Below, one piece after another: positions 35,136 through 44,948 of a stretch of 64,000 bases of DNA. The first letter of the stretch is position 1, and each line of letters starts with the position of its first letter. Source of the DNA: DAIDKA01 sp963708865 (lineage in GTDB: Bacteria; Pseudomonadota; Gammaproteobacteria; Steroidobacterales; Steroidobacteraceae); NCBI GenBank assembly GCA_963708865.1, contig CAVPUC010000001.1, positions 1 to 64,000 of the forward strand, in the 5' to 3' direction. A program made the position numbers and the translations under genes. The notes below the pieces were generated by a model. The model saw only the letters and a program-made list of their open reading frames with translations, was not told where the DNA came from and did no database searches.

Positions 35136-35918
35136 ATGATGTCTAAATGCCAGGCAATGTTCGGGCTACGCGCAATTAAAGTTGTTGCCATCGCGGTTAT
35201 CGCAACATCCTCTTTGACGGCAGTGCCCTACGCTACGGCACGGGTCATCGTCGATGGCACCCGGGTGGTGTATCCGGCGCTCAAGCGCGAGGTCACGATC
35301 AACATTCACAATACCAGCGATGTGCCGTCACTGGTGCAGGCGTGGCTCGATGCGGGTGATCCGCTGGCAAAGCCCGGTGAGTCCAAGGTTCCCTTTGTTC
35401 TGACACCCCCGTTATTCAGGCTCGATCCGACCAAGTCGCAGAGCCTGCGGCTGGTCTACACCCACGATCTGCTGCCGCAGGATCGTGAGTCGCTGTTCTG
35501 GTTCAATGTGCTGGACATCCCGCCGCGTGCCGCCACGAATCCGGATCTGCCCAATCAGCTGGACATGGCCTTCAAACACCGCATGAAGGTGTTCTTCCGG
35601 CCGGCAGGCCTTTCTGGCTCGGCCGCCGACGCCCCGGCGCGATTGACGTGGAAGCTGCTGTCCAAGGGCGGCAAGCTCGTGGGTATCCAGGTCAGCAACC
35701 CGACTCCGTATCACGTCTCGCTGTCGCAGGTCAGCGCGATGGTGGGAGGTCACGCTGTGGTTGCCAAGGCGGACATGGTGGACCCGTTCGCCAGCCGCAG
35801 CTTCGATGTGCCCGATCCGGTCGCCTCGCCGAGCAGCATGGTTGCCATCAACTACTGGTTCGTCAACGACTTCGGCGGCAGCGCAAACGGCACCTCTTCG
35901 GCGTCTTCCGCGCCCTGA
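35136..35918 (+). CDS. Periplasmic fimbrial chaperone (PapD-like)
   Basis: About 260 residues; start at one of tandem ATGs 35136 or 35139. Signal peptide to TARVIVDGTRVVYPA, the conserved first strand of PapD-like chaperones. G1-strand and linker motifs are present: LRLVYTHDLLPQDRESLFWFNV (two pieces) and LDIPP, then a second immunoglobulin-like domain with FKHRMKVFFRP. It caps pilin subunits and delivers them to the usher encoded next. Confidence 0.93.
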   Translation: MMSKCQAMFGLRAIKVVAIAVIATSSLTAVPYATARVIVDGTRVVYPALKREVTINIHNTSDVPSLVQAWLDAGDPLAKPGESKVPFVLTPPLFRLDPTKSQSLRLVYTHDLLPQDRESLFWFNVLDIPPRAATNPDLPNQLDMAFKHRMKVFFRPAGLSGSAADAPARLTWKLLSKGGKLVGIQVSNPTPYHVSLSQVSAMVGGHAVVAKADMVDPFASRSFDVPDPVASPSSMVAINYWFVNDFGGSANGTSSASSAP

Positions 35919-35933
35919 TCCGATGATGCCCCC

Positions 35934-38531
35934 GTGGCCAGCTGCGAGGGGATTCCCCAACCGAATTTGACAAAACTCCGCGGTTGCGGCGCTGCGGGCT
36001 CTATCGTCGCGGTACTCGCACTGTTCGCGGCACCTTGCCGGGCCGCAGAACCGCAGAGTTCGCCGGTGGAGTTCAATCCAGCGTTCCTCCAAGGCGGATC
36101 CAAAGTCGACGTTTCCCGCTTTTCACGGGGCAATCCTGTGCTTCCCGGCGACTACTTGGTGGATCTGCAGGTCAATGGCAAGTGGGTGGGCCGGATTGCG
36201 GTTCGCTTCATGGCCCAGCCCGACAGCGACATCGCCCTGCCGTGCACGGACCGCGCGCTCGTCGCACGCATTGGGTTGGACTTCGAGAAACTGCCCCCGT
36301 CCGCAGCGGCGCAGCTGCGCAAGACCCAGTCCGACGGCTGCGTGGATCTGAAAGCCATGGTTGCGGATGCCACGGTGTCATTCGACCTGTCGCGCCTTGA
36401 ACTCGAGATCGACGTGCCTCAGGCGGCGATGCTCCACAAGCCCCGTGGCTACGTCGGACCGGAGTTCTGGGACAGTGGCGTACCTTCGGCCACTCTGGGC
36501 TACAACGTGAACGCCTATCGCTCCACGGCAGCATTTGGAGCGGACAGCACCGTGGGTCATCTCGACCTCACCGCCGGGGTCAACTTCGGCAGCTGGCACC
36601 TGCGCCAGCGATCCTCGGTCGATGTTGGCTCAGGCGTGTCCGCTAGCTACCAGAATATCGCCACCTACCTGGCTCATGACATCCCCTCGATCCGCAGCGA
36701 CCTGACGGTGGGCGACAGCTTCACGGACGGCGCGGTGTTCGACAGCTTCGGCTTTCGCGGGGTCTCCCTGGCGAGCGATGATCAGATGCTGCCGGACTCG
36801 CAGCTTGAATATGCACCGGTCGTGCATGGCATTGCCCGCACCAATGCCCGCGTCGTCATCAGCCAGAACGGCAATACCATCCTGGAAACCACGGTGTCGC
36901 CCGGCGCGTTCGAGATCGGTGATCTGTACGCCACCGGCTACGGGGGTGACCTGCACGTCACAGTCTATGAGGCCGACGGCAGCCAGCAAAGCTTCACGGT
37001 CCCGTATGCGTCCGTGGTGCAACTGCTGCGCCCCGGTGTCTGGCGCTACACCGCCGTCGCCGGGGAAGTACAGCAACCCTCCCTCACCGGGACGGAGCGT
37101 TTTACGCAGCTCACGCTGCAGCATGGCTTCAATAACTATTTGACGGGTTACAGCGGTGCCATTGGTGCCCAGCACTACGAGGCCGGGCTCCTCGGCATTG
37201 CCCTCAATACCGTGGTGGGTGCCGTGTCGGCCGACATCACCGAGGCGCGATCCGCGATGACGGATACCTACTCCACCAGCGGCCAGAGCCTGCGCATCAC
37301 CTACAGCAAGCTGATCCGTCCGACCCAGACCAACATTGCCGTCTCCTCGTATCGCTACTCTTCCAGTGGCTATTATTCCTTCAGCGAAGCGCAGTCGGCC
37401 CGGCAGGCCTCTGACGCTGGCGCAAGCCCTGAGGTCGCCGAACACGCGCGCAGTCAGTGGCAGATCAACATCAACCAAACCTTGCCCGGGCGCTGGGGTA
37501 ACTTCTATCTCACCACCTCGGTCGTGAGCTATTGGAAAGCCGCGGGCACGACCACGCAGTTCCAGGGCGGCTACGCCAATCACTTCCAGCTGGGCGGCAC
37601 GAGCCTGAGCTACAGTGTTTCGGTGGCCCGGCAGAACAACGTGCTTACCGGAAAACCCGACAACCGGATGCAGGCGAGCTTCTCGCTGCCCCTCGGGCAC
37701 TCCGCCCACTCGCCCATGCTTGCCGCCAGCTTCAATCAGGACAACACCGGCGGCGTGCGCACCCGCGGCGGACAGGAACTGCTCAACGGTGCCTGGGGCG
37801 CCAACAGTCAGCTGACCTACAGTCTCTCGGCCAGCCAGGCCGCAGGAGATGAGGCCTACGCCGCAAGCGGCCAATACCGCGCCGCCGATGCCAGCGTGTC
37901 GGCCAGCGTGAGCGAAGGCAGCGGCTATTCCCAGCAAGCCCTGGGAGCCACCGGTGGGATGGTGGTGCATCCCGGCGGCATCACCCTCGCCAACCAGATG
38001 ACCGACACCATCGGCGTGGTCGAGGCCATCGGAGCCGAAGGGGCCCGCGTGACCAACAGCATCGGCACGGTCATCAATCACTCAGGCTATGCGGTGCTGC
38101 CGTTCCTGACGCCTTACCGACTGAACAGCATCAACATCGACCCGGACGACGCCGTCTCTCCCGATGTGGAATTCAAGAGCACGAGCGAATCCGTCGCGCC
38201 GCGCCTCAATTCCGTCGTCATGATCCGCTTCCAGACGGTGGGGGGCCGGGCTATCCTGATCACCGCTCACCTGCCGGATGGTTCAGTGGTGCCTTTTGGC
38301 GCCAGCGTCTACGATGAAAAGGGAGGGGAGGTGGGACTTGCCGGCCAGGACGGTGGCATTTACGTGCGCGGTATCGCCGAGGCCGGCATGTTGACGGCCC
38401 GCTGGGGCGATGGCTCCGACCAGAGGTGCGCCTTACGGTATGCGCTGCCTGCGAAGACAAAAGGGCGACGGTCCCTTCGTCCGTATCGTGGCGGCCTGCG
38501 ATCCCGAAGCGCCGTCGTTGAACACGCATAA
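35934..38531 (+). CDS. Outer-membrane fimbrial usher
   Basis: 865 residues from a GTG. N-terminal domain VEFNPAFLQGGSKVDVSRFSRGN after a signal-like segment (GSIVAVLALFAAPCRAAE). The beta-barrel region shows usher motifs SYQNIATYLAHDIPSIRSDL, GDSFTDGAVFDSFGFRGVSL, SDDQMLPDSQLEYAPVVHGIA, and the plug/C-terminal domains PYRLNSINIDPDDAVSPDVE and GAEGARVTNS. It exports and assembles pilin subunits. Near full length for the family (about 800-870). Confidence 0.95.
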   Translation: MASCEGIPQPNLTKLRGCGAAGSIVAVLALFAAPCRAAEPQSSPVEFNPAFLQGGSKVDVSRFSRGNPVLPGDYLVDLQVNGKWVGRIAVRFMAQPDSDIALPCTDRALVARIGLDFEKLPPSAAAQLRKTQSDGCVDLKAMVADATVSFDLSRLELEIDVPQAAMLHKPRGYVGPEFWDSGVPSATLGYNVNAYRSTAAFGADSTVGHLDLTAGVNFGSWHLRQRSSVDVGSGVSASYQNIATYLAHDIPSIRSDLTVGDSFTDGAVFDSFGFRGVSLASDDQMLPDSQLEYAPVVHGIARTNARVVISQNGNTILETTVSPGAFEIGDLYATGYGGDLHVTVYEADGSQQSFTVPYASVVQLLRPGVWRYTAVAGEVQQPSLTGTERFTQLTLQHGFNNYLTGYSGAIGAQHYEAGLLGIALNTVVGAVSADITEARSAMTDTYSTSGQSLRITYSKLIRPTQTNIAVSSYRYSSSGYYSFSEAQSARQASDAGASPEVAEHARSQWQININQTLPGRWGNFYLTTSVVSYWKAAGTTTQFQGGYANHFQLGGTSLSYSVSVARQNNVLTGKPDNRMQASFSLPLGHSAHSPMLAASFNQDNTGGVRTRGGQELLNGAWGANSQLTYSLSASQAAGDEAYAASGQYRAADASVSASVSEGSGYSQQALGATGGMVVHPGGITLANQMTDTIGVVEAIGAEGARVTNSIGTVINHSGYAVLPFLTPYRLNSINIDPDDAVSPDVEFKSTSESVAPRLNSVVMIRFQTVGGRAILITAHLPDGSVVPFGASVYDEKGGEVGLAGQDGGIYVRGIAEAGMLTARWGDGSDQRCALRYALPAKTKGRRSLRPYRGGLRSRSAVVEHA

Positions 38532-38576
38532 CGCCCATGGCACGACCGACCTGAACAGCATCATAGGACAGCGTCA

Positions 38577-39600
38577 ATGATGATGCGGCACGATACGGGG
38601 GCGGCAGATCCTGCTTGGCTGCGCCGCGATCGGGCTGCTGCTCCTGGCCGGCGGACCTGCGGCTGCACAGTCGGTGACTTTCTCACCCGCCACCCTGTCG
38701 TTTTCGCCCGCAGGGCCCTACTCGGTTCCGCGGGACGCCGCGGTGGGTAGCCAGGTAGCCCGGGCTGCCTCCGTCGCGAGCGCGAGTGGCATAGGCTGCG
38801 CATTGATTCAGACGGCCACCATCAATGGCACGGAAATCGCAGCCGGCAGCGGTGTCTATCAAACCAGCGTAAGTGGCATTGGCGTCAGCTTCTATGTCGT
38901 CAACGGCGCCAGCCAGACCCTGATCACCTCCACCGGCGGCGGTTATACCTCGGGAACCCTCGGCGCGCCTGGCAACGGTGCGCTGCCAGGGATTGAAGCG
39001 AATCTCATTGTCACGGGGCCAGTGGTTCCAGGCTTCGCGCTATCGGGGCTGCCTACGGTTACCGTGACGTTCACCCCAACAGGCGCCTGCGGCTGGACGA
39101 CGGGAATCACCAATACCCTGCCGACCAGCGCCGGCAACAGCGCAGTCGTGCCGATCACCTGCACGGTCACCACTCCCACGGTCAGCGTGAACCTGCCGGT
39201 GGTGTCGCTGAGCACCTTGAGCACCGTCGGGGACACGGCCGGCGACACGAGCTTCCCGATCGGGCTGAATTGCGCCTCCGGCGCCAATGTCTATATCACG
39301 CTAAGTGACGCCACGACACCCACCAATACCTCATCGCTCCTCACGCTGGCCTCGAACTCAACTGCCCAAGGCATCAAGCTGAGGGTCCTTAACAGCATGG
39401 GCGCGGTCGCATTCGGACCGGATTCGGCTGATGCGGGCACGACTCACCAATGGCTGCTCGGCAGCTCGAGCAGCATCGACGGCGTGCCACTCACGGTGCA
39501 GTATTACCGTGATGATACCAACCCGGCCGGCACCGCCCCGGCTACGCTATCGGCGGGCAGTGTGCATGCACAAGCCACCTTCACCATGAGCTATCAGTAG
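38577..39600 (+). CDS. Fimbrial tip/SCPU-domain adhesin, frameshifted in the signal peptide
   Basis: About 340 residues when one G is removed from a G5 run at 38597-38601. This joins MMRHDTG to RQILLGCAAIGLLLLAGG and the cleavage site PAAAQSVTF. The mature protein has two pilin-like domains, each with paired Cys (SGIGCALIQTATINGTEI; ITCTVTTPTVSVNLP; FPIGLNCASGANVY), ending QATFTMSYQ with penultimate Tyr. It probably forms the pilus tip. Without the correction a signal peptide is missing, so the protein would not be exported. Confidence 0.8.
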
Positions 39601-39668
39601 CGACGGGCGCTTGGCGACGGCATACCATATCACCCAGCTTGTTGTGGTGATTGCGAGGACCATCGCTC

Positions 39669-40250
39669 ATGCGCATTCGAATACTGCTGCTGTTGTTGGT
39701 GGTGACTGCGGCCGCCTACGCGAGGACCGCTTTGCTTGAGCATGTACCGCTTGAGTGGAAGCCCACCTCTGAACTGCAACTGGGCACGGCGCAGATGTCC
39801 CAGATGCCGATCCAGTTCGAGACGTTCCAGGATGCCCGCGACAACAAGCAGGCCATCGGTGAGAACCTTGAGGACAGTGCAGCGAAGCCGGTCACGACCA
39901 ATGAGGATGTCGGCGCGTTTGTCAGCACTCACCTGCGCGAGCTGTTCGATCATGCCGGTCTGAAGACCGTCGATAGCAACGGCGCGATCATCATAAGAGG
40001 CGAAGTGAAGGAATTTTTCGTCCGCGAGACGAGCACCTACAAATCGACACTTGCCGTGCACCTGACGGTCATGGACCGCGGTGGCAAGACCCTCTGGGCC
40101 GGCCTCGCCTCCGGTGATGCCACCCGCTTTGGTCGCTCCTACAAGGTGGAGAACTATTACGAGGCGCTCTCCGATGCCATCGTCAATACCGCAAGTTCGA
40201 TGTTGCAGAGCGAGCCGTTTCAGAACGCGCTGTCGGGCCGATCGCCGTGA
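39669..40250 (+). CDS. Exported YajG-like envelope protein
   Basis: 193 residues from ATG 39669. Signal peptide MRIRILLLLLVVTAAAYA. The mature part reads GENLEDSAAKPVTTNEDVGAFVSTHLRELFDHAGL, then IIIRGEVKEFFVRETSTYKS and YEALSDAIVNTASSML. This resembles the YajG/flagellar assembly T-like group of small envelope proteins with an extended sheet and C-terminal helix. Function unknown. Its TGA overlaps the ATG of the following propeller gene. Confidence 0.65.
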   Translation: MRIRILLLLLVVTAAAYARTALLEHVPLEWKPTSELQLGTAQMSQMPIQFETFQDARDNKQAIGENLEDSAAKPVTTNEDVGAFVSTHLRELFDHAGLKTVDSNGAIIIRGEVKEFFVRETSTYKSTLAVHLTVMDRGGKTLWAGLASGDATRFGRSYKVENYYEALSDAIVNTASSMLQSEPFQNALSGRSP

Positions 40251-41352
40251 TGAAGCCCCCTACCCTGTGCGCAGCAGCGTCACTGATGGTGGCCTTGCTG
40301 GCGATGCGCACGCCCCCGCCGCCGAGCTGCTGGTGCTCGAGAAGGGTTCAAACACCCTTGCCATCATCGATCCGGTTGCCCTGCGGGTCAGTGCGCGGGT
40401 CACATCCGGCCCGGATCCCCACGAAGTCATTGCCTCAAGCGACGGCCGCCGCGCCTACATCTCCAATTACGGCGGCGAGGGCAGCGATCTCAACTTCATC
40501 TCGGTCGTGGATCTGTCGGCCCGCAAACCCTTGCCGCGCATCGATCTGGGCGCCTTGCACTCGGCTCACGGCCTGGACTTCCAGGGCGGCAAATTATATT
40601 TCACCGCGGAAACCAACAAGGTGATTGGGCGCTACGATCCGCAGACGCAGAAGATCGACTGGGTGCTGGGCACCGGCCAGGATCGAACCCACATGATCCT
40701 GGTCGCGAAGGACCTGGAGCATATCTATACCTCCAATGTGACCTCGGGCACGATCAGCATCGTGCGCAGCCAAATGCGTGCCCAGGGGCCGCCACCGGGA
40801 GGCGCGGGACCCCCTCGAGCTCCTTCAGGCTCGCAGCCCCCGCCCGGCTTCGCACCACGTAAGGTGTGGGAAGTGACCAATGTTGCTTCAGGCCGGGGCT
40901 CGGAGGGTTTTGACATCTCCCCCGATGGTCGGCTGATCTGGGCAGCCAATGCCCAGGATGGCACGATCACCGTGATAGACGTGGCGAGCATGAAGGCACT
41001 GGAGACCTTTGCGGTCGCGGTCGCCGGCGCCAACCGCCTCAAATTCAGCCTCGATGGTCGCTATGTTCTGGTCACGGGCCTTGGCGCATTCGGGCCAGCC
41101 GAACCCTCCAGCAGCAACAACCTCGTGGTGCTGGACGCCGCCTCGCATAAGCTCATCAAAGCATTTCAGTTGGGCGGCGGCTCGGCGGGCATATTGATGG
41201 AGCCGTCCGGATCGCGCGCTTTTGTCGCCGTGAACCGAGGCGGCAAAGTCATCGTCCTCAACCTACGCACGCTGCTGATCAGCGGTGAAATACGCGCGAA
41301 CCAGCCCGACGGCATGGCATGGGCTGAAGGTTCTGCTGTGGGACATCTCTGA
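40250..41352 (+). CDS. YVTN-type beta-propeller exported protein, frameshifted in the signal peptide
   Basis: ATG 40250 gives MMKPPTLCAAASLMVALLA. Adding one base near 40304 joins it to DAHAPAAELLVLEKGSN and the intact rest, total 368 codons. Propeller repeats are typical of the YVTN/NHL surface-protein group: NTLAIIDPVALRVSARVTSG, PHEVIASSDGRRAYISNYGG, FDISPDGRLIWAANAQDGTI, KFSLDGRYVLVTGLGAF. A proline-rich insert (GPPPGGAGPPRAPSG) lies mid-protein. A periplasmic binding or scaffolding role is likely; the ligand is unknown. Confidence 0.82.
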
Positions 41353-41436
41353 CCGCGGCTGATGGATTCGCGTGACAGTCGCATGCCGCACCCGTAACGA
41401 TACTGTCAGCCTCTATTCTCATTGCAGGCGACGCCC

Positions 41437-41595
41437 ATGAAAGCGCTGATGGTTTCAATAGGTCTGCTGGGTCTGTTATCCGGCTGTATCAGCAGCAGCA
41501 ACCCTCCACCCCCGCAGAAGACAACCGTCGTCGTCCCTGCCGGTTCGAGCACGACCGTTGTCTGTCAGGATGGCACCAAGCCCCCCTGCAATTGA
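41437..41595 (+). CDS. Small lipoprotein (52 residues)
   Basis: Signal MKALMVSIGLLGLLSGC with lipobox LSGC at Cys 17, then SSSNPPPPQKTTVVVPAGSS and a C-terminal CQDGTKPPCN. The pattern (Pro linker, TTVVVP, VVCQDG) recurs in small envelope lipoproteins of Gammaproteobacteria that are not characterised. The two C-terminal Cys may form a disulfide. Confidence 0.75.
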   Translation: MKALMVSIGLLGLLSGCISSSNPPPPQKTTVVVPAGSSTTVVCQDGTKPPCN

Positions 41596-41602
41596 TTGGC
41601 AT

Positions 41603-42293
41603 TCAAGGCGCCATCGGGCGCAGTGGGCGCTGGTGCGCGATCCTGCGCACCTGCCGCCACACCTGTCCGGAAAACTCCACGGCGAAGCTGCGAATGGGCA
41701 GTCCGGCTGCCTTCAACCCCTCGGCCGTCCACGTGTTGCAAGTGTGCAAACCCGAATAGCGGGCCGTCGCCGCGTAATAGAAACTGTCCGCGTAGGGGCC
41801 TGGCCCTAATACGCGGACAACGCCTTCCGTCGCCGCAAGGCTGTTCCAGACAAACGCTTCGAGCCTGCCGGCCTCACTGGGGTTCAACGTGAGTCGAATG
41901 ACCCCTGCATCGCCAAACGCCTGCTCCGGCGTTCCCGCCACACCGGTCATCAGCACGACTCCTGCGCCTGGCCAGAGCGCACCGGCCAAGCCGCCGACAC
42001 TGCCGACGCCATGGTTCAGCAGATAATGTCGATCACCAAACCCAAAAAAGACATATCGCGCCGTGGGAAGTCTCAGTATGAGGGCCGCGAGCGGGGCATG
42101 AAGGTCGGCTGCGGCCCACCCGATGTCGGTGTGCCAGCCGCGCTTTACGACATAGACGACGACCGGCGGCCCCGACCGCCTCTTCGGCAGCGCCAACCGC
42201 CGTCGGCCGGCGAGCGGTGGCGCAAGCGGCCAGGGCCAGCATCATCGCCACGACAATCAGCTTAAGATAATTCAATTCCCTTGACCGGCACAC
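41603..42293 (-). CDS. DUF2459-family lipoprotein, frameshifted in the linker
   Basis: The N-terminal frame carries a lipoprotein signal LIVVAMMLALAACATARRPTA (lipobox LAAC). The main frame, in a shifted phase from about 42200, begins ALPKRRSGPPVVVYVVKRGWHTDIG and continues VFFGFGDRHYLLNHG and GLHTCNTWTAEGLKAAGLP. That matches the DUF2459/TIGR02117 family, found near urease genes in some genomes. One base removed in the Ala/Arg linker joins the two parts. The precise start (GTG 42293 or a TTG just inside) is uncertain. Conserved His, Cys and Asn suggest a possible hydrolase fold. Confidence 0.75.
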
Positions 42294-42306
42294 ACCGCCC
42301 CGAGCG

Positions 42307-43505
42307 CTAATCCGCCGCTTCGTTGTTACGGGATTCCTCCACGAAACCCGGCTCTACCGCCGCCATCGCTTCCATCAGGTGGATGGTCTTGTTGAACAAC
42401 ACCAGCTCCCGATAACGGCCCGCGCGCACCTTGTTCACGAAATCATTGTTGGCGATGTGCATGCGGCCGACGCCGACCAGATCCACCGTGCCGCGACGCA
42501 CGCAATCCGCCAGGCGCCTCAGATCCCGCTCGAGAGTCAGCTCGGAGGGCTCCTCGTCGTCGAACAGATTCGCGAACATCTCCACATTCAGGCCGACACT
42601 GCCGCAGGTCATGACCACCGCATCCGTCATGGATTTGACCCACTCGGCGATCGTGAAATCCGGATGTTCGCTGTCGGGCCATTCCGGTTTGTGAAAGCGG
42701 CGTGAGGAGACATTGAAAAGGTCCACGCCGCTGGAACGCAGGAGAGTCAGCATGCGCCCAAATCCGCAGGACTGTCGGCCACGACGGCAGCGTAGTCGAC
42801 CTCCTTGAACTGCGAAAAACGGTACGAGATCACGAAGTTCGCTCCTACAGCGGCACGAATCGCAGCGACGATCTCGGCCGAGTACCGCGCGCGATCGGCG
42901 AGGCACGCCCCGCCATACTCATCCTCACGCCGGTTCGTCTGTGCCCACAGAAACTGGTCCAGAAGATAGCCGTGGGCCGAATGCACTTCCACGCCATCAG
43001 CGCCGAGCAACTGCGCCTGCTGCGCGGCAACGACGTAAGCCCGTTTCAATTCCTGAAGATCCTGCCGCGTCATGGCGTGACCGTGCGGTCGGCCGGCCTG
43101 AATCAGTCCGGAAGGACTCCATGCCGGGAAGCCCGCCAGCGGATGGCCCTCCGCCACTTTGCGCATGGCTCCCGGGTGCCATATCTGCAGCAGAAAACCA
43201 GCGCCTTCGCCGTGCACCGCCTCAACCACCGCGCGCCATGGGGCGAGCGTTGCGGATTCCAGGCGCCCCATGATCGGCTGCCAGTACGCCGAGGGGTGAT
43301 CGGGGGAGGTGGATTCGCTGATGATGAGACCGACGCCGCCGGCCGCACAGCGGCGCATATAGTCCACCATCTTGGGCGTCGGGGCGCCGTCGCTCATGAA
43401 GCCGCGCTGCATGCCCGGCATCACAAAGCGATTGCGCAGCGCGAGGCCACCGATGTTCAGCGGCGCAAACAGGCTATCGAGTCGTGGGGTGGTTTTTGGC
43501 GTCAT
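42307..43505 (-). CDS. Old-yellow-enzyme-type NADH:flavin oxidoreductase, frameshifted
   Basis: ATG 43505 (MTPKTTPRLDSLFAPLNIGG) opens an FMN barrel: RNRFVMPGMQRGF, substrate-binding HSAHGYLLDQFLW near residue 190, NRREDEYGG. It runs out of frame after DSPADLG. Adding one base near 42756 restores GRMLTLLRSSGVDLFNVSSRR and the C-terminal FMN-binding half (MTCGSVGLN, DLVGVGRMHIANNDFV). Corrected length 400 codons. It likely reduces an enone or related electrophile with NAD(P)H; physiological substrate unknown. Confidence 0.85.
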
Positions 43506-43603
43506 CGGGGAATTTGCACGGTACAACTTTTCGCCGGCGCCGGCGAATTCTTCTATTCCGCGAATTTGCGCGCACGGGCACAAGGCGCGCAGCACCTTCA
43601 ATC

Positions 43604-43705
43604 ATGATGAGACGAGCGCTCAGAGGCGTCGTCCTGGCAGTCGCGGCGGCATCCGCGCTCGCCGCCTGCGCCGCAACCAGTGCCGGGCAGCTGCGTCGGG
43701 TTTAG
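43604..43705 (+). CDS. Very small lipoprotein-like peptide
   Basis: 33 residues: MMRRALRGVVLAVAAASALA, then AC with a lipobox LAAC at Cys 22, then AATSAGQLRRV. It could be an entericidin-like peptide or the truncated 5' end of a longer gene, since Pro/Ala-rich sequence continues in another frame. Ribosome binding site is weak. Confidence 0.4.
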   Translation: MMRRALRGVVLAVAAASALAACAATSAGQLRRV

Positions 43706-43815
43706 GTTCGTCGCGCCAGCCCTTCAACACCCGCCGCGGCGGCGCCCGCGAAGGATATGAGGGCCGCCCACGGCAACGAACTGAGCCCCGTGCGCGATGG
43801 GGTAACCGGACCGGG

Positions 43816-44118
43816 TCAGTCCGCCTCGTGCTCCCGCCACCACGAATAAAAATGCAGAAGACCCGACAGGGCGGCACTCACCACGGCGATAGTGGTAAAA
43901 CCTGCCGCAATCTTCACGATCAGCGGCTGCCGGGCAAGATGCAGGGAAACGGCCAGGCCACGCAGGCCGTGGGGCGCGGCGCGCGCGGCGATCACCCCCG
44001 CCAGAACCGAGAGCCCGCAGGTAAGGCCCGCTATCGCGCCGGTGGTTTTGGCGAGTCGCGTATGGTGCAGGGCACCCACTCGCCGTGTGGCCGGTACTGC
44101 AGTGGTCATTGACTCCAT
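43816..44118 (-). CDS. Small two-helix membrane protein
   Basis: 100 residues (97 if the second Met at 44109 is used). Two membrane segments: TGAIAGLTCGLSVLAGVIAA and KIAAGFTTIAVVSAALSGLL, separated by a short loop with an Arg, and a charged C-terminus HFYSWWREHEAD. Not assigned to a family. Confidence 0.55.
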   Translation of the reverse strand: MESMTTAVPATRRVGALHHTRLAKTTGAIAGLTCGLSVLAGVIAARAAPHGLRGLAVSLHLARQPLIVKIAAGFTTIAVVSAALSGLLHFYSWWREHEAD

Positions 44119-44373
44119 CGCGCTCCCCGCCGCTCAGTCTGCGCTCTTATTGGTATGTCATTGTGATTCAGCCGGGTGGGCTCCGTGAGGCGCTCCCCCG
44201 GGATTCAATCTTGCTCTTGGGCCCGTAAATCGGCAAGAACCGGGGCCCGGGCACGAAGTGATAGCAGATGCACAGTTCCGCAGGTTGATTCTGGGTTTTG
44301 GAGCCTAAAACTGGGAAACTGGCGCCGCCGAGAACTCCCGCGGATTGCGCTTGGATCGTCAGGAAATCGAGCC

Positions 44374-44946
44374 ATGACAGCCCTCATCATCACTGCGTTC
44401 ATCATCGCCGTCGTGGGCGGTTATGCCGTCACCCTCTATAACGGCCTGGTCAGGGTACGAAACGGGGTAAAGCTGGCGTGGTCGAACATTGACGTTCTGC
44501 TGGTCCAACGCCACGACGAACTGCCAAAACTGATCGCCGTCTGCAAGGGCTACATGCAGCATGAGCGCGAAACCCTGGAAAGCGTGGTGCGCGCCAGATC
44601 CAATGTCGAGGGCGCCCGCAGTACCGGCAATGTCACCTCCGTAAGCATCGCGGAAAGCGCGCTGCGCGCCGGCCTGTCGAGCCTGTACGCCGTCGCCGAG
44701 CGCTATCCGGACCTGAAGGCGAACGATCTGTTCAAGAACCTGCAGATCCGTATCAGCGCGCTGGAAACGGCGATTGCCGATCGCCGCGAGGTGTACAACG
44801 ACGCTGTCAACGCCCAGAACATGCGGCTCGAGGCGTTTCCCGACATGCTGATTGCACGACTGTTCCGCTTCGCTGCGGCGCCCATGCTCAAATTCTCAGC
44901 CGGCGAAACCGCTGATATTGATTTGAAACCCGCCTTCGGGGGCTAA
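44374..44946 (+). CDS. LemA-family membrane protein
   Basis: 190 residues from ATG 44374. One N-terminal membrane helix (LIITAFIIAVVGGYAVTLYN), then the LemA core YNGLVRVRNGVKLAWSNIDVLLVQRHDELPKLIAVCKGY (in parts), YPDLKANDLFKNLQIRISALE and RREVYNDAVNAQNMRLEAFP. LemA is a helical bundle facing outside or the periplasm, of unknown role, often paired with a TPM-domain or GIDE protein. The GIDE partner starts two bases after its stop. Confidence 0.93.
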   Translation: MTALIITAFIIAVVGGYAVTLYNGLVRVRNGVKLAWSNIDVLLVQRHDELPKLIAVCKGYMQHERETLESVVRARSNVEGARSTGNVTSVSIAESALRAGLSSLYAVAERYPDLKANDLFKNLQIRISALETAIADRREVYNDAVNAQNMRLEAFPDMLIARLFRFAAAPMLKFSAGETADIDLKPAFGG

Positions 44947-44948
44947 CC

